DNA from: Rhodothermales bacterium
GTDB taxonomy: Bacteria > Bacteroidota > Rhodothermia > Rhodothermales > JAHQVL01
Length of the DNA stretch: 57,132 nt
Reading direction: 5' to 3'
NCBI GenBank assembly: GCA_034439735.1
Contig: JAWXAX010000190.1
Location: forward strand, 1-57,132
The position numbers and the translations under genes are program-made. Position 1 is the first letter of the stretch. Each line of letters starts with the position of its first letter. Positions 24,353 to 32,573 of this stretch are shown piece after piece. Under the pieces are notes generated by a model that made no database searches, had not been told where the DNA came from, and was given only the letters and a program-made list of their open reading frames with translations.

Positions 24353-26047
24353 TCAGTGGCGGATCCGAGGTTCAGGCTCGGCCTGGTTCGCGCCATCACC
24401 GGCGAAGGAGTCGCGGAGTACTTCGAAGTCGTACGGTCCGTGCGTCACGATCGGCTGCGCGCTGAAGTTGTGCGCGACGGGCGGCGACGTGGCGTTGGTC
24501 CACTCGAGCGTGGCGGCGCCCCACGGATTGGCCGGCGCGCGTTGACCGCGCCTCAGCGAATGGATGAGGCATCCCAGCACAGTGAACAACCCGAGCGCGA
24601 GCACCCAGGAGCCGATCGTCGAGGCCAGGTGGAGGTTCGCGAATTCCGGCACATAATCGTAATACCGGCGCGGCATGCCCTGGCTGCCGAGGATCAGCTG
24701 CGGGAAAAACGTCAGGTTGAATCCGAAGAAGATCAACAGCGCCGCGATGCGGGCCGAGGCTTCGTGGTACATCTTGCCCGTGATCTTGGGCCACCAGTAG
24801 TGTAACCCGCCCAGGGCGGCAATCACGGTGCCGCCCATCATTACGTAGTGGAAGTGGCTGACCACGAAGTACGTATCGTGCAAGTGTACGTCGATCGCCA
24901 GCACACCCAGCATGATGCCTGTAAGCCCACCGATGGTAAACAGAAAGAGAAAGCTCAGCGCATACAACATGGGCGTCATGAGCCAGATCGAGCCCTTGTA
25001 CATCGTGGCCACCCAGTTACACACCTTGACACCTGTAGGAATCCCGATGAGATAGGTGATCAGGGAGAAAACGATGGACGAGACGGCGGACTGTCCTGAG
25101 ACAAACATGTGGTGGCCCCAGACGAGGAAGCCCAGGAACGCGATGGCCACGGATGACAGCGCGACGAACTTGTAGCCGCTGATGGCCCGGCGCGAGAACG
25201 GCGCGATAAGCTCCGAGATCACCCCGAACGCCGGCAGAATCATGATGTAAACGGCCGGGTGGGAGTAAAACCAGAAGAAATGCTGGTAGAGCACCGGATC
25301 GCCGCCGAGGAGCGGGTCGAAGATGCCGATCTGCAGGAAGCGTTCGGCGAACAGGAGGATCATCGTGATGCCGATCACGGGGGTCGCCAGCACCTGCACG
25401 ATGCTGGTGGCGTAGATGCTCCACGAAAAGAGGGACAGCCGATTCCAGGTGAGGCCCGGGGCGCGCATCTTGTGGATCGTCACGACAAAGTTGATACCGG
25501 TGAAGATTGACGAGAAGCCGGCTACAAAGACCGCCATCGTCAGGAATAGGACCGAAGAGTTCGTCGTGGTCGAATAGGGCGCGTAAAACGTCCATCCCGA
25601 ATCCACGCTGCCGGCGAACAGACCCAGCAGGACTAACACTCCGCCGGCGAGGTACACATAATAACTCGCCAGGTTTAGCCGTGGGAACGCCACGTCGATC
25701 GCGCCCAGGTGCATCGGCAGGATGAAGTTGCCGAAGATGGCCGGAATCGAGGGCACCAGGAACAGGAAGACCATCACGATGCCGTGCATCGAGAAGACCT
25801 GGTTATAGGCATCCGGCCCCATGATCGTCTGCCCCTGCGTCATCAACTCGAGACGTACGAGCAGGGCGAGTATGCCGCCGATGAAGAACATGATCGAGAG
25901 CGTGATCATATACATCACGCCGATCCGCTTGTGGTCGATCGTAGACATCCACGACCACACCGTCTTGACGTGGTTGAGGTAGTTCTCCGACCCCTGATGG
26001 GTTGCCGTGGCTTCAGCGCTGTGCGCCGACGAGGCAGAATGACTCAT
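24353..26047 (-). CDS. ctaD: Cytochrome c oxidase subunit I, A2 type
   Basis: 564 residues, twelve or more helices; holds heme a, heme a3 and CuB and reduces oxygen. The start is a short His/Ser-rich tail, then [16 protein letters not shown]. Heme a ligand region [10 protein letters not shown]; CuB region [22 protein letters not shown]-channel [16 protein letters not shown]; and [19 protein letters not shown] with heme ligands. The motif YSHPAVY replaces the Glu-containing HPEVY of A1 oxidases, so it belongs to the A2 group, as described for Rhodothermus marinus caa3. Third cox gene after sco and subunit II. Confidence 0.97.
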   Translation of the reverse strand: MSHSASSAHSAEATATHQGSENYLNHVKTVWSWMSTIDHKRIGVMYMITLSIMFFIGGILALLVRLELMTQGQTIMGPDAYNQVFSMHGIVMVFLFLVPSIPAIFGNFILPMHLGAIDVAFPRLNLASYYVYLAGGVLVLLGLFAGSVDSGWTFYAPYSTTTNSSVLFLTMAVFVAGFSSIFTGINFVVTIHKMRAPGLTWNRLSLFSWSIYATSIVQVLATPVIGITMILLFAERFLQIGIFDPLLGGDPVLYQHFFWFYSHPAVYIMILPAFGVISELIAPFSRRAISGYKFVALSSVAIAFLGFLVWGHHMFVSGQSAVSSIVFSLITYLIGIPTGVKVCNWVATMYKGSIWLMTPMLYALSFLFLFTIGGLTGIMLGVLAIDVHLHDTYFVVSHFHYVMMGGTVIAALGGLHYWWPKITGKMYHEASARIAALLIFFGFNLTFFPQLILGSQGMPRRYYDYVPEFANLHLASTIGSWVLALGLFTVLGCLIHSLRRGQRAPANPWGAATLEWTNATSPPVAHNFSAQPIVTHGPYDFEVLRDSFAGDGANQAEPEPRIRH

Positions 26048-26086
26048 GTTCGTAGGGTGTATTAACGCATTCGGGGAGGCGGGGCG

Positions 26087-27028
26087 TTACTGCTGCAGCT
26101 CAATAAATTCGATCAGGGCCGACACCTGACGTTCGTCCAGGCTGCTGTAGCTGGCCGGCATGATCGGCGAGAATCCCTGGACGATATGCGCCATCGGATT
26201 CAGAATCGATTCGCGGATGTAGTTGTCGTCGGCCGTTGCCGTCGACCCATCTTCAAACGTCCGCTGAGAGCCGTAGAGACCTTTAAACGAAGGTGCGATG
26301 ACCTGGGTGCCGTCGATCGAGTGGCACGTGAAACACGCCTGCTGCTGATACAGCGTCGCGCCGTATTCTGGCAGGGGCATCTCGTCGAAATTCCCACCTC
26401 CAGACTCGACCCATTCGGTAAACTCTTCCTGCGGCAACACGATCACCTTGGCTAACATGCCGGAGTGCTGCGTGCCGCAATATTCCGTACAGAAGATATG
26501 CTTCTCCCCTTCGGTGGTTGCGTTGAACCAGACCGCTGTGTACCGGTTGGGCAGCACATCGTGTTTGACGCGGAAGGCCGGCACGAAAAAGCTGTGGAGC
26601 ACATCTTCACTGCTCATCACGAGGCGGACATTCCGACCGACCGGCACGCGCAGTTCGTTGGTGGCGCGGGTGCCGTTCGGGTATTCGAACTCCCACAGCC
26701 ACTTCTTGGCGCGCACCGTGATTTCGTACGAATCCGGAGGCGCGGTACTAAGTCGCAGGAACGATTGGAAGCCCCAGGTGAAGACGATGAGGCAGAGGAT
26801 GGTCGGCACTACGATCCAGGAGAGCTCCATGAGCTTATTTTCCTCGACATGCGGCGGCATCTCGTCGGCCTTGCGCCGGCGATACTTCACCACGAAGATT
26901 AACATGGCGAGCACCACCAGCGCGAAGATGATCACGCTGATCCAGTAGACGAAATAAAAAAGACTGTCGATCTCGGGCGCCAGCGTCGATTCTGCCGGTG
27001 GCAGCCAGAGGGTTCCTTTAGGTTCCAT
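26087..27028 (-). CDS. ctaC: Cytochrome c oxidase subunit II fused to cytochrome c (caa3)
   Basis: About 313 residues: two helices (about 22-48 and 68-92), a cupredoxin CuA domain, and a C-terminal class I cytochrome c. CuA ligands: H145 (VLHSFFVP), C180, E182, C184, H188, M191 (IFCTEYCGTQHSGM). Heme c: C232-F-T-C235-H236 with a Met in SPIMPASY as likely axial ligand. The fusion defines a caa3 oxidase that accepts electrons directly from ACIII or a soluble carrier. ATG at 27028 is chosen because the upstream extension to 27076 would overlap the sco stop and lacks homology. No lipobox at the N-terminus. Confidence 0.96.
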   Translation of the reverse strand: MEPKGTLWLPPAESTLAPEIDSLFYFVYWISVIIFALVVLAMLIFVVKYRRRKADEMPPHVEENKLMELSWIVVPTILCLIVFTWGFQSFLRLSTAPPDSYEITVRAKKWLWEFEYPNGTRATNELRVPVGRNVRLVMSSEDVLHSFFVPAFRVKHDVLPNRYTAVWFNATTEGEKHIFCTEYCGTQHSGMLAKVIVLPQEEFTEWVESGGGNFDEMPLPEYGATLYQQQACFTCHSIDGTQVIAPSFKGLYGSQRTFEDGSTATADDNYIRESILNPMAHIVQGFSPIMPASYSSLDERQVSALIEFIELQQ

Positions 27029-27038
27029 GGTATTGGTG

Positions 27039-27878
27039 TTAATGGAGAGCCGCCGCGGCCAGCCGCATTCGCTCACGTCGCCAGAACAGAGTCAGCGCCA
27101 GACCGAGCGCCAGCACGGTCAGCCCTCCTCCGAGCTTCATTACATTGGAGGCCTGCAAGACGTACGAATTGGCATCCGGATCGTACTTGAGGCAGTAGAG
27201 AATGATCTGGTCGATCGGTGTGCCGATCGTACCGTTCGAGGCTTCGAGCAGGGCCAGCCGTACCGCACGAGGTTCGAAGCTGAGTCCCTGAATATACCGG
27301 GAAATCCGGCCATCCGCCGTCAAGAACGTGAGGGCCGCCGGATGGGCATACTGCTGGATCTCCTCGATCCACTTAAACCGAAAGCCGACCGCATTCGCCA
27401 GGGCGAGGATGGAGGCCTCGCTCCCTGTCAAAAAGTGCCAGCCCGCGCCGGCCTCGGGTTTCCCGAGCATAGCGAGGTAGTGCGCCTTCTGGCGCGCCGC
27501 ATCTGCGGGCGTATCCTGAGCCGAGAAGCTGATCGACAGCACCTCGAACTCCACCCCGGGTGTCCAATCCATCTGGCCCAGGGTGCCTGTCAGGCCCGTC
27601 AGCAGGATACTGCACACCATCTCACATGTGTGGTATACAAAAGAGAGCAGCACCGGTTTTCCGGTCGTGAAATAACTCCCCAGCGTCACCGGCTCGCCGG
27701 CTTCGTTATAAAAAACCAGCGTATCGGGAATAGCGGCGCCGAGGCGTTGATCCAGCCCGACCCCATCAAACACCGCCGGGAGTTCGCCTGATTTCTGGGC
27801 GTACACCCTCCCTGCGCCGGCACCCGCATGTAGGGCCAGTAGGACGAGGAGCGATATGAGGGATAGGGCTCGCGGCAT
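27039..27878 (-). CDS. sco: SCO1/SenC family copper chaperone
   Basis: 279 residues: signal peptide, thioredoxin-like domain and a C-terminal membrane helix (about 248-268). The copper site is complete: C-E-M-V-C in YHTCEMVCSILL (CxxxC) and the His in YAHPAALTFL. It metallates CuA of subunit II, the next gene 10 bases downstream. The C-terminal helix after the thioredoxin fold is unusual, since Sco1 is usually anchored at its N-terminus, but this form occurs in related caa3 clusters as far as I recall. Start ATG at 27878. Confidence 0.93.
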   Translation of the reverse strand: MPRALSLISLLVLLALHAGAGAGRVYAQKSGELPAVFDGVGLDQRLGAAIPDTLVFYNEAGEPVTLGSYFTTGKPVLLSFVYHTCEMVCSILLTGLTGTLGQMDWTPGVEFEVLSISFSAQDTPADAARQKAHYLAMLGKPEAGAGWHFLTGSEASILALANAVGFRFKWIEEIQQYAHPAALTFLTADGRISRYIQGLSFEPRAVRLALLEASNGTIGTPIDQIILYCLKYDPDANSYVLQASNVMKLGGGLTVLALGLALTLFWRRERMRLAAAALH

Positions 27879-27903
27879 GCCGCTTCGGTGTCCGTTCTGC
27901 TTG

Positions 27904-28302
27904 TTACTTAATCGGTTGCGCGAGTCGGGGTTCCGACGAATGGGCCGCTTGCATGCCCTTCGCGTAAGCTTCGTTTGCGATCGCCTTCATGGCCTCCTGA
28001 ATGGGGATCTGGTAGACCCCGCTTCCCGCGTCCACGGTGGCGTAGTGCGAAAGCCGGCTCGCGGCATCAGCGCGAAGACTACGTAATTCTGGATACTGGA
28101 TGGCGGCGGTAGCCACGTTCCGGATTTCCAGGCTTTTCACGCTCGTGACGGTGAAGCCCACCGCGACCAGCATGATCACGATGACGATCGTGCCGAGCAT
28201 GATGCCGAAGACAAAGCTGGCATTGATGCCCTCGTTCTCGATATCGGTCGGGCCGCCGTGGTGGTCGTGCGCGTCGTGCGTCGTAGGAGAGGTAGGATTC
28301 AC
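27904..28302 (-). CDS. Small one-helix protein of the act operon (possible ActG)
   Basis: 132 residues from a GTG at 28302. A His-rich N-terminus (THDAHDHHGGPTDIENEGI), one helix (SFVFGIMLGTIVIVIMLVAVGFTV, about 29-52) and a periplasmic-side tail with YPELRSLRADAASRLSHYATVD...YQIPIQEAMKAIANEAYAKG. It lies 25 bases after actF and 25 before sco, so it is almost certainly a member of the operon. A seventh subunit, ActG, has been described in some alternative complex III preparations; this could be its counterpart, but sequence alone does not prove it. Confidence 0.7.
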   Translation of the reverse strand: MNPTSPTTHDAHDHHGGPTDIENEGINASFVFGIMLGTIVIVIMLVAVGFTVTSVKSLEIRNVATAAIQYPELRSLRADAASRLSHYATVDAGSGVYQIPIQEAMKAIANEAYAKGMQAAHSSEPRLAQPIK

Positions 28303-28327
28303 TGCGTTGTACCTGGCAAAGTGACGA

Positions 28328-29599
28328 TTACGAGTTTGTAAAGCGGAGCGACTTCTGCAGATTCGGGTCGTTCACGGGCACCAGGCTGTGCCGGCTGAGG
28401 CGGTACATGAACACCCCGAAAAACACCCCGAAGAGGCCGAGCCAACTGGTGAAGTCGAGCCAGTGGAAGCCGGCATGACCGCCACGGGCGATATCGAGCA
28501 CCGGCATGACGATCCAGTGCAGATCGAACCAGTGCATCACGAGCATCCAGACAGTCATGAACCCCAGCACGGCCGGCGACCGCTTGGCGCCGCGCGAAAT
28601 CAGCACGATGAACGGGATGATGAAGTGCATGGCGAGGAGGGCCGCGCTATGGTACTCCCACCCATGCTCCAGGCGATGCCGGAACCAGACGGTTTCCTCG
28701 GGGAGGTTACCGTACCAGATGAGCATGTACTGGCTGAACGCGATGTAGGTCCAGAAAACGGTAAAGCCGAACAGCAGCTTGCCCAGGTCCTGATAGTGCT
28801 CCAGGGTGACGACGCCGGGCAGCATCCCGCCGGGGCCCTGCACCAGGAGCGAGGTAAATGTGATGAGGGCCAGGGCGCTCACGAAGCAGCCAGCGAAGAA
28901 ATACACGCCGAACATAGTGGAGAACCAGTGCGGATCCAGCGACATCAGCAGGTCGAACCCGGCAAAGGCGGTCGTTATGGCAAAGAGCGGGAGCCCCCAG
29001 GCGCTCGTTTTGCGCTGCATTGCAGGAATCGCCGGATCGCCGGTGACGTCCTGACGCAGAGATAGGCTGTAGAGCCGGTAGGTGACGAGGGTCCAGACGG
29101 CGAAATAAAACAGCAGACGGAGGAGGAAGAAGGGAACGTTCAGGTACGCCTCTTTGCCGGCGATGACACGGTCGTAGGCCGGATTGGTGGGATCGAACAG
29201 CTCGTGGTGCGTCCAGTGGTAGAGGTCATGCATCCCGTAAATCACCGGGAACGCGAGGATCGCGAGCAGTGGGAAGGTCCACATGAGCGCTTCCGGGATA
29301 CGGCGGACGACCACGCTCCAGGCGGACCTCGTGAGGTGCTGGATAAGCACGAAAAAGAGCGCGCCGAGGGCGATCGTCAGGCAGAACACCCAGCCGATCA
29401 GGTACGAAAAGAAGAACTGCTGCCGGTCCGCCGCGCCGCCGATGGCGGTGATGACCAGCAACACGATGCCGATCGCGAGTGGCGCGAGCCACCACGCCGA
29501 CCCGCCGGAGAAGCGATAGGTCGCGTCGGTATCCGCGCCGGTGGGCCGAAAGGGGTCGGCCAGCCAGGTCAGGGGCGAATTAGATTTGATCTCAGCCAT
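28328..29599 (-). CDS. actF: Alternative complex III subunit ActF (NrfD-like)
   Basis: 423 residues with about ten helices; one of two NrfD/PSR-type membrane subunits of the quinol:cytochrome c oxidoreductase. N-terminal half: [25 protein letters not shown] and [50 protein letters not shown], the typical ActF start with conserved His and Arg. Later [26 protein letters not shown] and [28 protein letters not shown] are strong ActF marks. The quinol site is generally assigned to ActC, so ActF is presumed structural or proton-translocating. 63 bases after actE. Confidence 0.95.
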   Translation of the reverse strand: [423 protein letters not shown]

Positions 29600-29662
29600 G
29601 GAAACTCAGTATGCGGCGGGCCTACGCCCGCGCTCGCTAGGAAGTCGAATCCGTGAAGGGGT

Positions 29663-30325
29663 TCAGCCGCCGGTTTGTAGCCGGCTCAGCTCGCTCTGCG
29701 GCACATCGGTCGCCGGCGCGTTCTGGCTGCGCTGGAGCGCGCGGACATAGGCGACGATGGCCCACCGATCGGCCACGGGAATCTGCGGCGCATACGGCGG
29801 CATGTTTCGGATGCCGTTCGTGATCACATCGTAGATATAGCCGTCTTCGATCGTGCGCAGGCGGTCCACATGGAAATCCGGCGCCGGCACGTAGCCGTAG
29901 CCGGCCCCACCGTTGCCCACCATGATGATGCCCTTGCCGTCGCCGGCCTGGCCGTGGCACACGGCGCAGTAGATGTCGTACCGATTCTGACCACGGGACA
30001 GCAGGTCCGCCGTGGCCGGAAGCGGCATGGCGGCCACCAGCGCGCCACTCGCTTCGCGGCCGAAATAAAACCGGCTGTCTTCTCGAAGGAATCCGCGCGC
30101 CACCGTTCCGGGAACGGGCGGCCGCATGGCCATCCGGTTCTCAAAGAATCGGTTCTCCTGTTGGCCGATAAATTTCTCCTGGCGGTCCATGTTCGGGTTG
30201 ATGTGGATCGGAGGCTTGCTGGACTCCGTTCCGCGGCATCCCGTCAGCACCAGGAGGCTGGCCAGTAGTCCGTATGTCGCCACTATTCGCTTTAACGGGA
30301 TTCGCTTCATCGGTATGCGCTTCAT
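29663..30325 (-). CDS. actE: Alternative complex III subunit ActE (monoheme cytochrome c lipoprotein)
   Basis: About 220 residues from the ATG at 30325. Lipoprotein signal with Cys30 (LLVLTGC), then the ActE-specific stretch PPVPGTVARGFLREDSRFYFGRE and a cytochrome c domain with heme motif C120-A-V-C123-H124 and GYGYVPAPDFHVDRLRTIEDGYIYDVITNGIRNMPPYAPQIP. Carries electrons from the ACIII heme chain to the oxidase. The N-terminus is a five-residue tandem repeat (MKRIP-MKRIP-LKRI) encoded by 15-base DNA repeats, so either of two ATGs (30325 or 30310) could be used. An upstream frame to 30427 would overlap actD. Confidence 0.92.
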   Translation of the reverse strand: MKRIPMKRIPLKRIVATYGLLASLLVLTGCRGTESSKPPIHINPNMDRQEKFIGQQENRFFENRMAMRPPVPGTVARGFLREDSRFYFGREASGALVAAMPLPATADLLSRGQNRYDIYCAVCHGQAGDGKGIIMVGNGGAGYGYVPAPDFHVDRLRTIEDGYIYDVITNGIRNMPPYAPQIPVADRWAIVAYVRALQRSQNAPATDVPQSELSRLQTGG

Positions 30326-30362
30326 CAGTATCGATCGATCGGATCGTGAATAACTCGGAACG

Positions 30363-31016
30363 TCAGTGGGTTGCCGCGTGGGTATCGGCGGCGGCCGGGG
30401 CGGGGGCGATGCCCATGTCGGCAACACCGTGATCGTGGATAACCTCGACGCTCATCGCACCGATGCGCTTCAGGAATTCCGTGGTCTTCTCCAGATCAAA
30501 CTGCGCATCCGAAGCCGCGATATGGAGAAAAAAGCCGTCGTCCGTCACACGGGTAAAGGCCTCCGAATAAAAGAGCGGATTGTAAGGACGAGGGAGGCCG
30601 TTGAAGGCAAACATCGCGGCCACCGCCGCAAAGGCCGAAAACAGGATCGTCAACTCGAACATCACCGGGATGGAAGGCTCGACGGCAAAAAAGGGCTTGC
30701 CGCTGATGTTGATCGGGTAGTCGATCTGCGATGTCCACCACTGGAGCCAGGTGGCCAGCGCGAGGCCGGTTGCTCCGCCAAGGATGACCACATACCCGAT
30801 ATTCGAATTACCCAGCCCCATCGCCTTATCCATGCCGTGGACAGGAAACGGGCTGTGGGCATCGTAATCCGAGTAGCCGGCCTGGTGTGTATCGGCGGCG
30901 GCGTGGAGCAGCGTGCTCGGGTTCGAAAACTCGGCGAGCAGGCCGTAGACACCGTCGGCATTGCTGTCGAAGATGCCCATCGAGGTTTTCGAGGAGCGGA
31001 TGAGATTTTTAAACAT
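30363..31016 (-). CDS. actD: Alternative complex III subunit ActD (DUF3341)
   Basis: 217 residues. DUF3341: an N-terminal soluble part with GVYGLLAEFSNPSTLLHAAADTHQAGYSDYDAHSPFPVHGMDKAMGL, two membrane helices (about 72-92 and 117-137, GYVVILGGATGLALATWLQW and PVMFELTILFSAFAAVAAMFAF) and a ferredoxin-like C-terminal domain (FFLHIAASDAQFDLEKTTEFLKRIGAMSVEVI). It clamps ActC, ActE and ActA in the known ACIII architecture. 53 bases after actC and 37 before actE. A His/Ala-rich tail ends the protein. Confidence 0.95.
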   Translation of the reverse strand: MFKNLIRSSKTSMGIFDSNADGVYGLLAEFSNPSTLLHAAADTHQAGYSDYDAHSPFPVHGMDKAMGLGNSNIGYVVILGGATGLALATWLQWWTSQIDYPINISGKPFFAVEPSIPVMFELTILFSAFAAVAAMFAFNGLPRPYNPLFYSEAFTRVTDDGFFLHIAASDAQFDLEKTTEFLKRIGAMSVEVIHDHGVADMGIAPAPAAADTHAATH

Positions 31017-31069
31017 GGCTCGAGAGATCGCGTGTCGTCAAAACCGTTGTCCAGATGGGCCGCGCCGGC

Positions 31070-32512
31070 TTAATGTCCGCCGGGCTTCACCTGGTGGGCA
31101 GCGTGGCCGGAGTGGCCGTCGCCGTGATGCTCGTCATAATAGTGAGGATCCGCCTCGGGCATGACGCCCTTCACCTCGGCAATGGCCACCATCGGCACCC
31201 AGCGCAAGAAGAGGAGGAAAAGCGTTAGAAAGAGGCCGAACGTGCCTACAAACGTAAAGACGTCGACAAAGGTCGGCGAGTAATAATCCCACGCGCTGGG
31301 CATGTAATCCCGATGCAGGGAGATAACGGTGATCACGAAGCGCTCGAACCACATCCCGATGTTGACGATGATCGACGTCACGAACATAAACGGGATGCTC
31401 CGGCGAAGCTTCTTGATCCAGAAGAACTGCGGGAAGAGCAGGTTACAGGACATCATGGTCCAGTACGCCCAGGCGTACGGCCCCGTCGCGCGGTTGAGGA
31501 AGGCGTAGAATTCGTACTGGCTGCCCGAATACCAGGCGATGAAGAACTCGGTGATGTAGGCAAAACCGACCATCGTGCCCGTCACCAGGATGATGATGTT
31601 CATCTTTTCCAGGTGCGCGATCGTGATGAGGTTCTCGATGCCATACACCTTCCGCGAGATGACCATCAGGGTCACCACCATGGCGAAGCCGGAGAAGATA
31701 GCGCCGGCGACGAAGTACGGCGGGAAGATGGTGGTGTGCCAGCCCGGGACGACCGATACGGCGAAGTCGAACGACACGACCGAGTGCACCGAAAGCACCA
31801 GCGGGGTGGCGAGCGCTGCCAGGATCAGGTACGTCTTTTCGTAGTTGCGCCAGTGCCGGTTCGCACCCGTCCAGCCCATCGAGAAGAACGAGAGCACCTT
31901 ATGCCGCCACACCTTCCGGGTGCGGTCGCGCAGGGTGGCGAGGTCCGGAATGAGACCTACATACCAGAACACGAGCGACACGAGGAAGTAGCTGGAAACC
32001 GCAAACACGTCCCAGAGCAGCGGGCTCTTGAACTGCGGCCACATGTCCATCTGATTCGGAATGGGAAGCATCCAGTACGCGGCCCAGATACGGCCGACGT
32101 GAATACCCGGGAAGACGAGCGCGCAGATGACGGCGAAGAGCGTCATGGCTTCCGCGGCGCGGTTGATCGACGTCCGCCATTTCTGCCGAAAGAGAAAGAG
32201 GATCGCCGAAATCAGCGTGCCGGCGTGGCCGATACCCACCCAGAACACGAAGTTGACGATAGCCCACCCCCAGCCGACCGGGTTATTGAGGCCCCAGACG
32301 CCGGTGCCGTTCCAGACGAGGTAGGCGATCATGATTAGCAGCAGCCCCGCGATGCTGCTCGCAAAGCCGAAGGCGGCGTACCACGCCAGCGGCGTCTTCT
32401 TCTCCGTATGCAGCGACACCATGGTGGTGATGTCGTGAAACGAAAGGTTTCCGGTGATAAGCGGGGGATCAAGGTGGACCCCTTCTCCGTGTGTCGTTGC
32501 TGGTTTGCTCAC
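31070..32512 (-). CDS. actC: Alternative complex III subunit ActC (NrfD-like, quinol site)
   Basis: 480 residues from a GTG at 32512, ten helices. NrfD/PsrC family; forms the quinol-oxidation site with ActB on the periplasmic side. Marks: [28 protein letters not shown] at the start, [49 protein letters not shown] (conserved His, Gly and Arg), [33 protein letters not shown], and [29 protein letters not shown]. The start was placed after the actB stop; a later ATG at 32422 would lose the conserved 'FHDIT' segment. Ends in a His-rich tail. Confidence 0.94.
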   Translation of the reverse strand: MSKPATTHGEGVHLDPPLITGNLSFHDITTMVSLHTEKKTPLAWYAAFGFASSIAGLLLIMIAYLVWNGTGVWGLNNPVGWGWAIVNFVFWVGIGHAGTLISAILFLFRQKWRTSINRAAEAMTLFAVICALVFPGIHVGRIWAAYWMLPIPNQMDMWPQFKSPLLWDVFAVSSYFLVSLVFWYVGLIPDLATLRDRTRKVWRHKVLSFFSMGWTGANRHWRNYEKTYLILAALATPLVLSVHSVVSFDFAVSVVPGWHTTIFPPYFVAGAIFSGFAMVVTLMVISRKVYGIENLITIAHLEKMNIIILVTGTMVGFAYITEFFIAWYSGSQYEFYAFLNRATGPYAWAYWTMMSCNLLFPQFFWIKKLRRSIPFMFVTSIIVNIGMWFERFVITVISLHRDYMPSAWDYYSPTFVDVFTFVGTFGLFLTLFLLFLRWVPMVAIAEVKGVMPEADPHYYDEHHGDGHSGHAAHQVKPGGH

Positions 32513-32573
32513 GATACGTTCTGTTGCTAATGCGCTGGGTAGCGGGTCAACCGATCGGGCCGATCCTTTCGGA

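Noticed and set aside
31313-32338. A 341-codon open frame antisense to actC, and similar long ones antisense to actB (32454-33683, 34074-35120) and to the DUF5916 gene (6103-7104)
   Set aside because: In GC-rich coding DNA the antisense frames stay open by codon bias. Their translations are Arg/His/Gly-rich without domain motifs, and each lies wholly opposite a well recognised gene.
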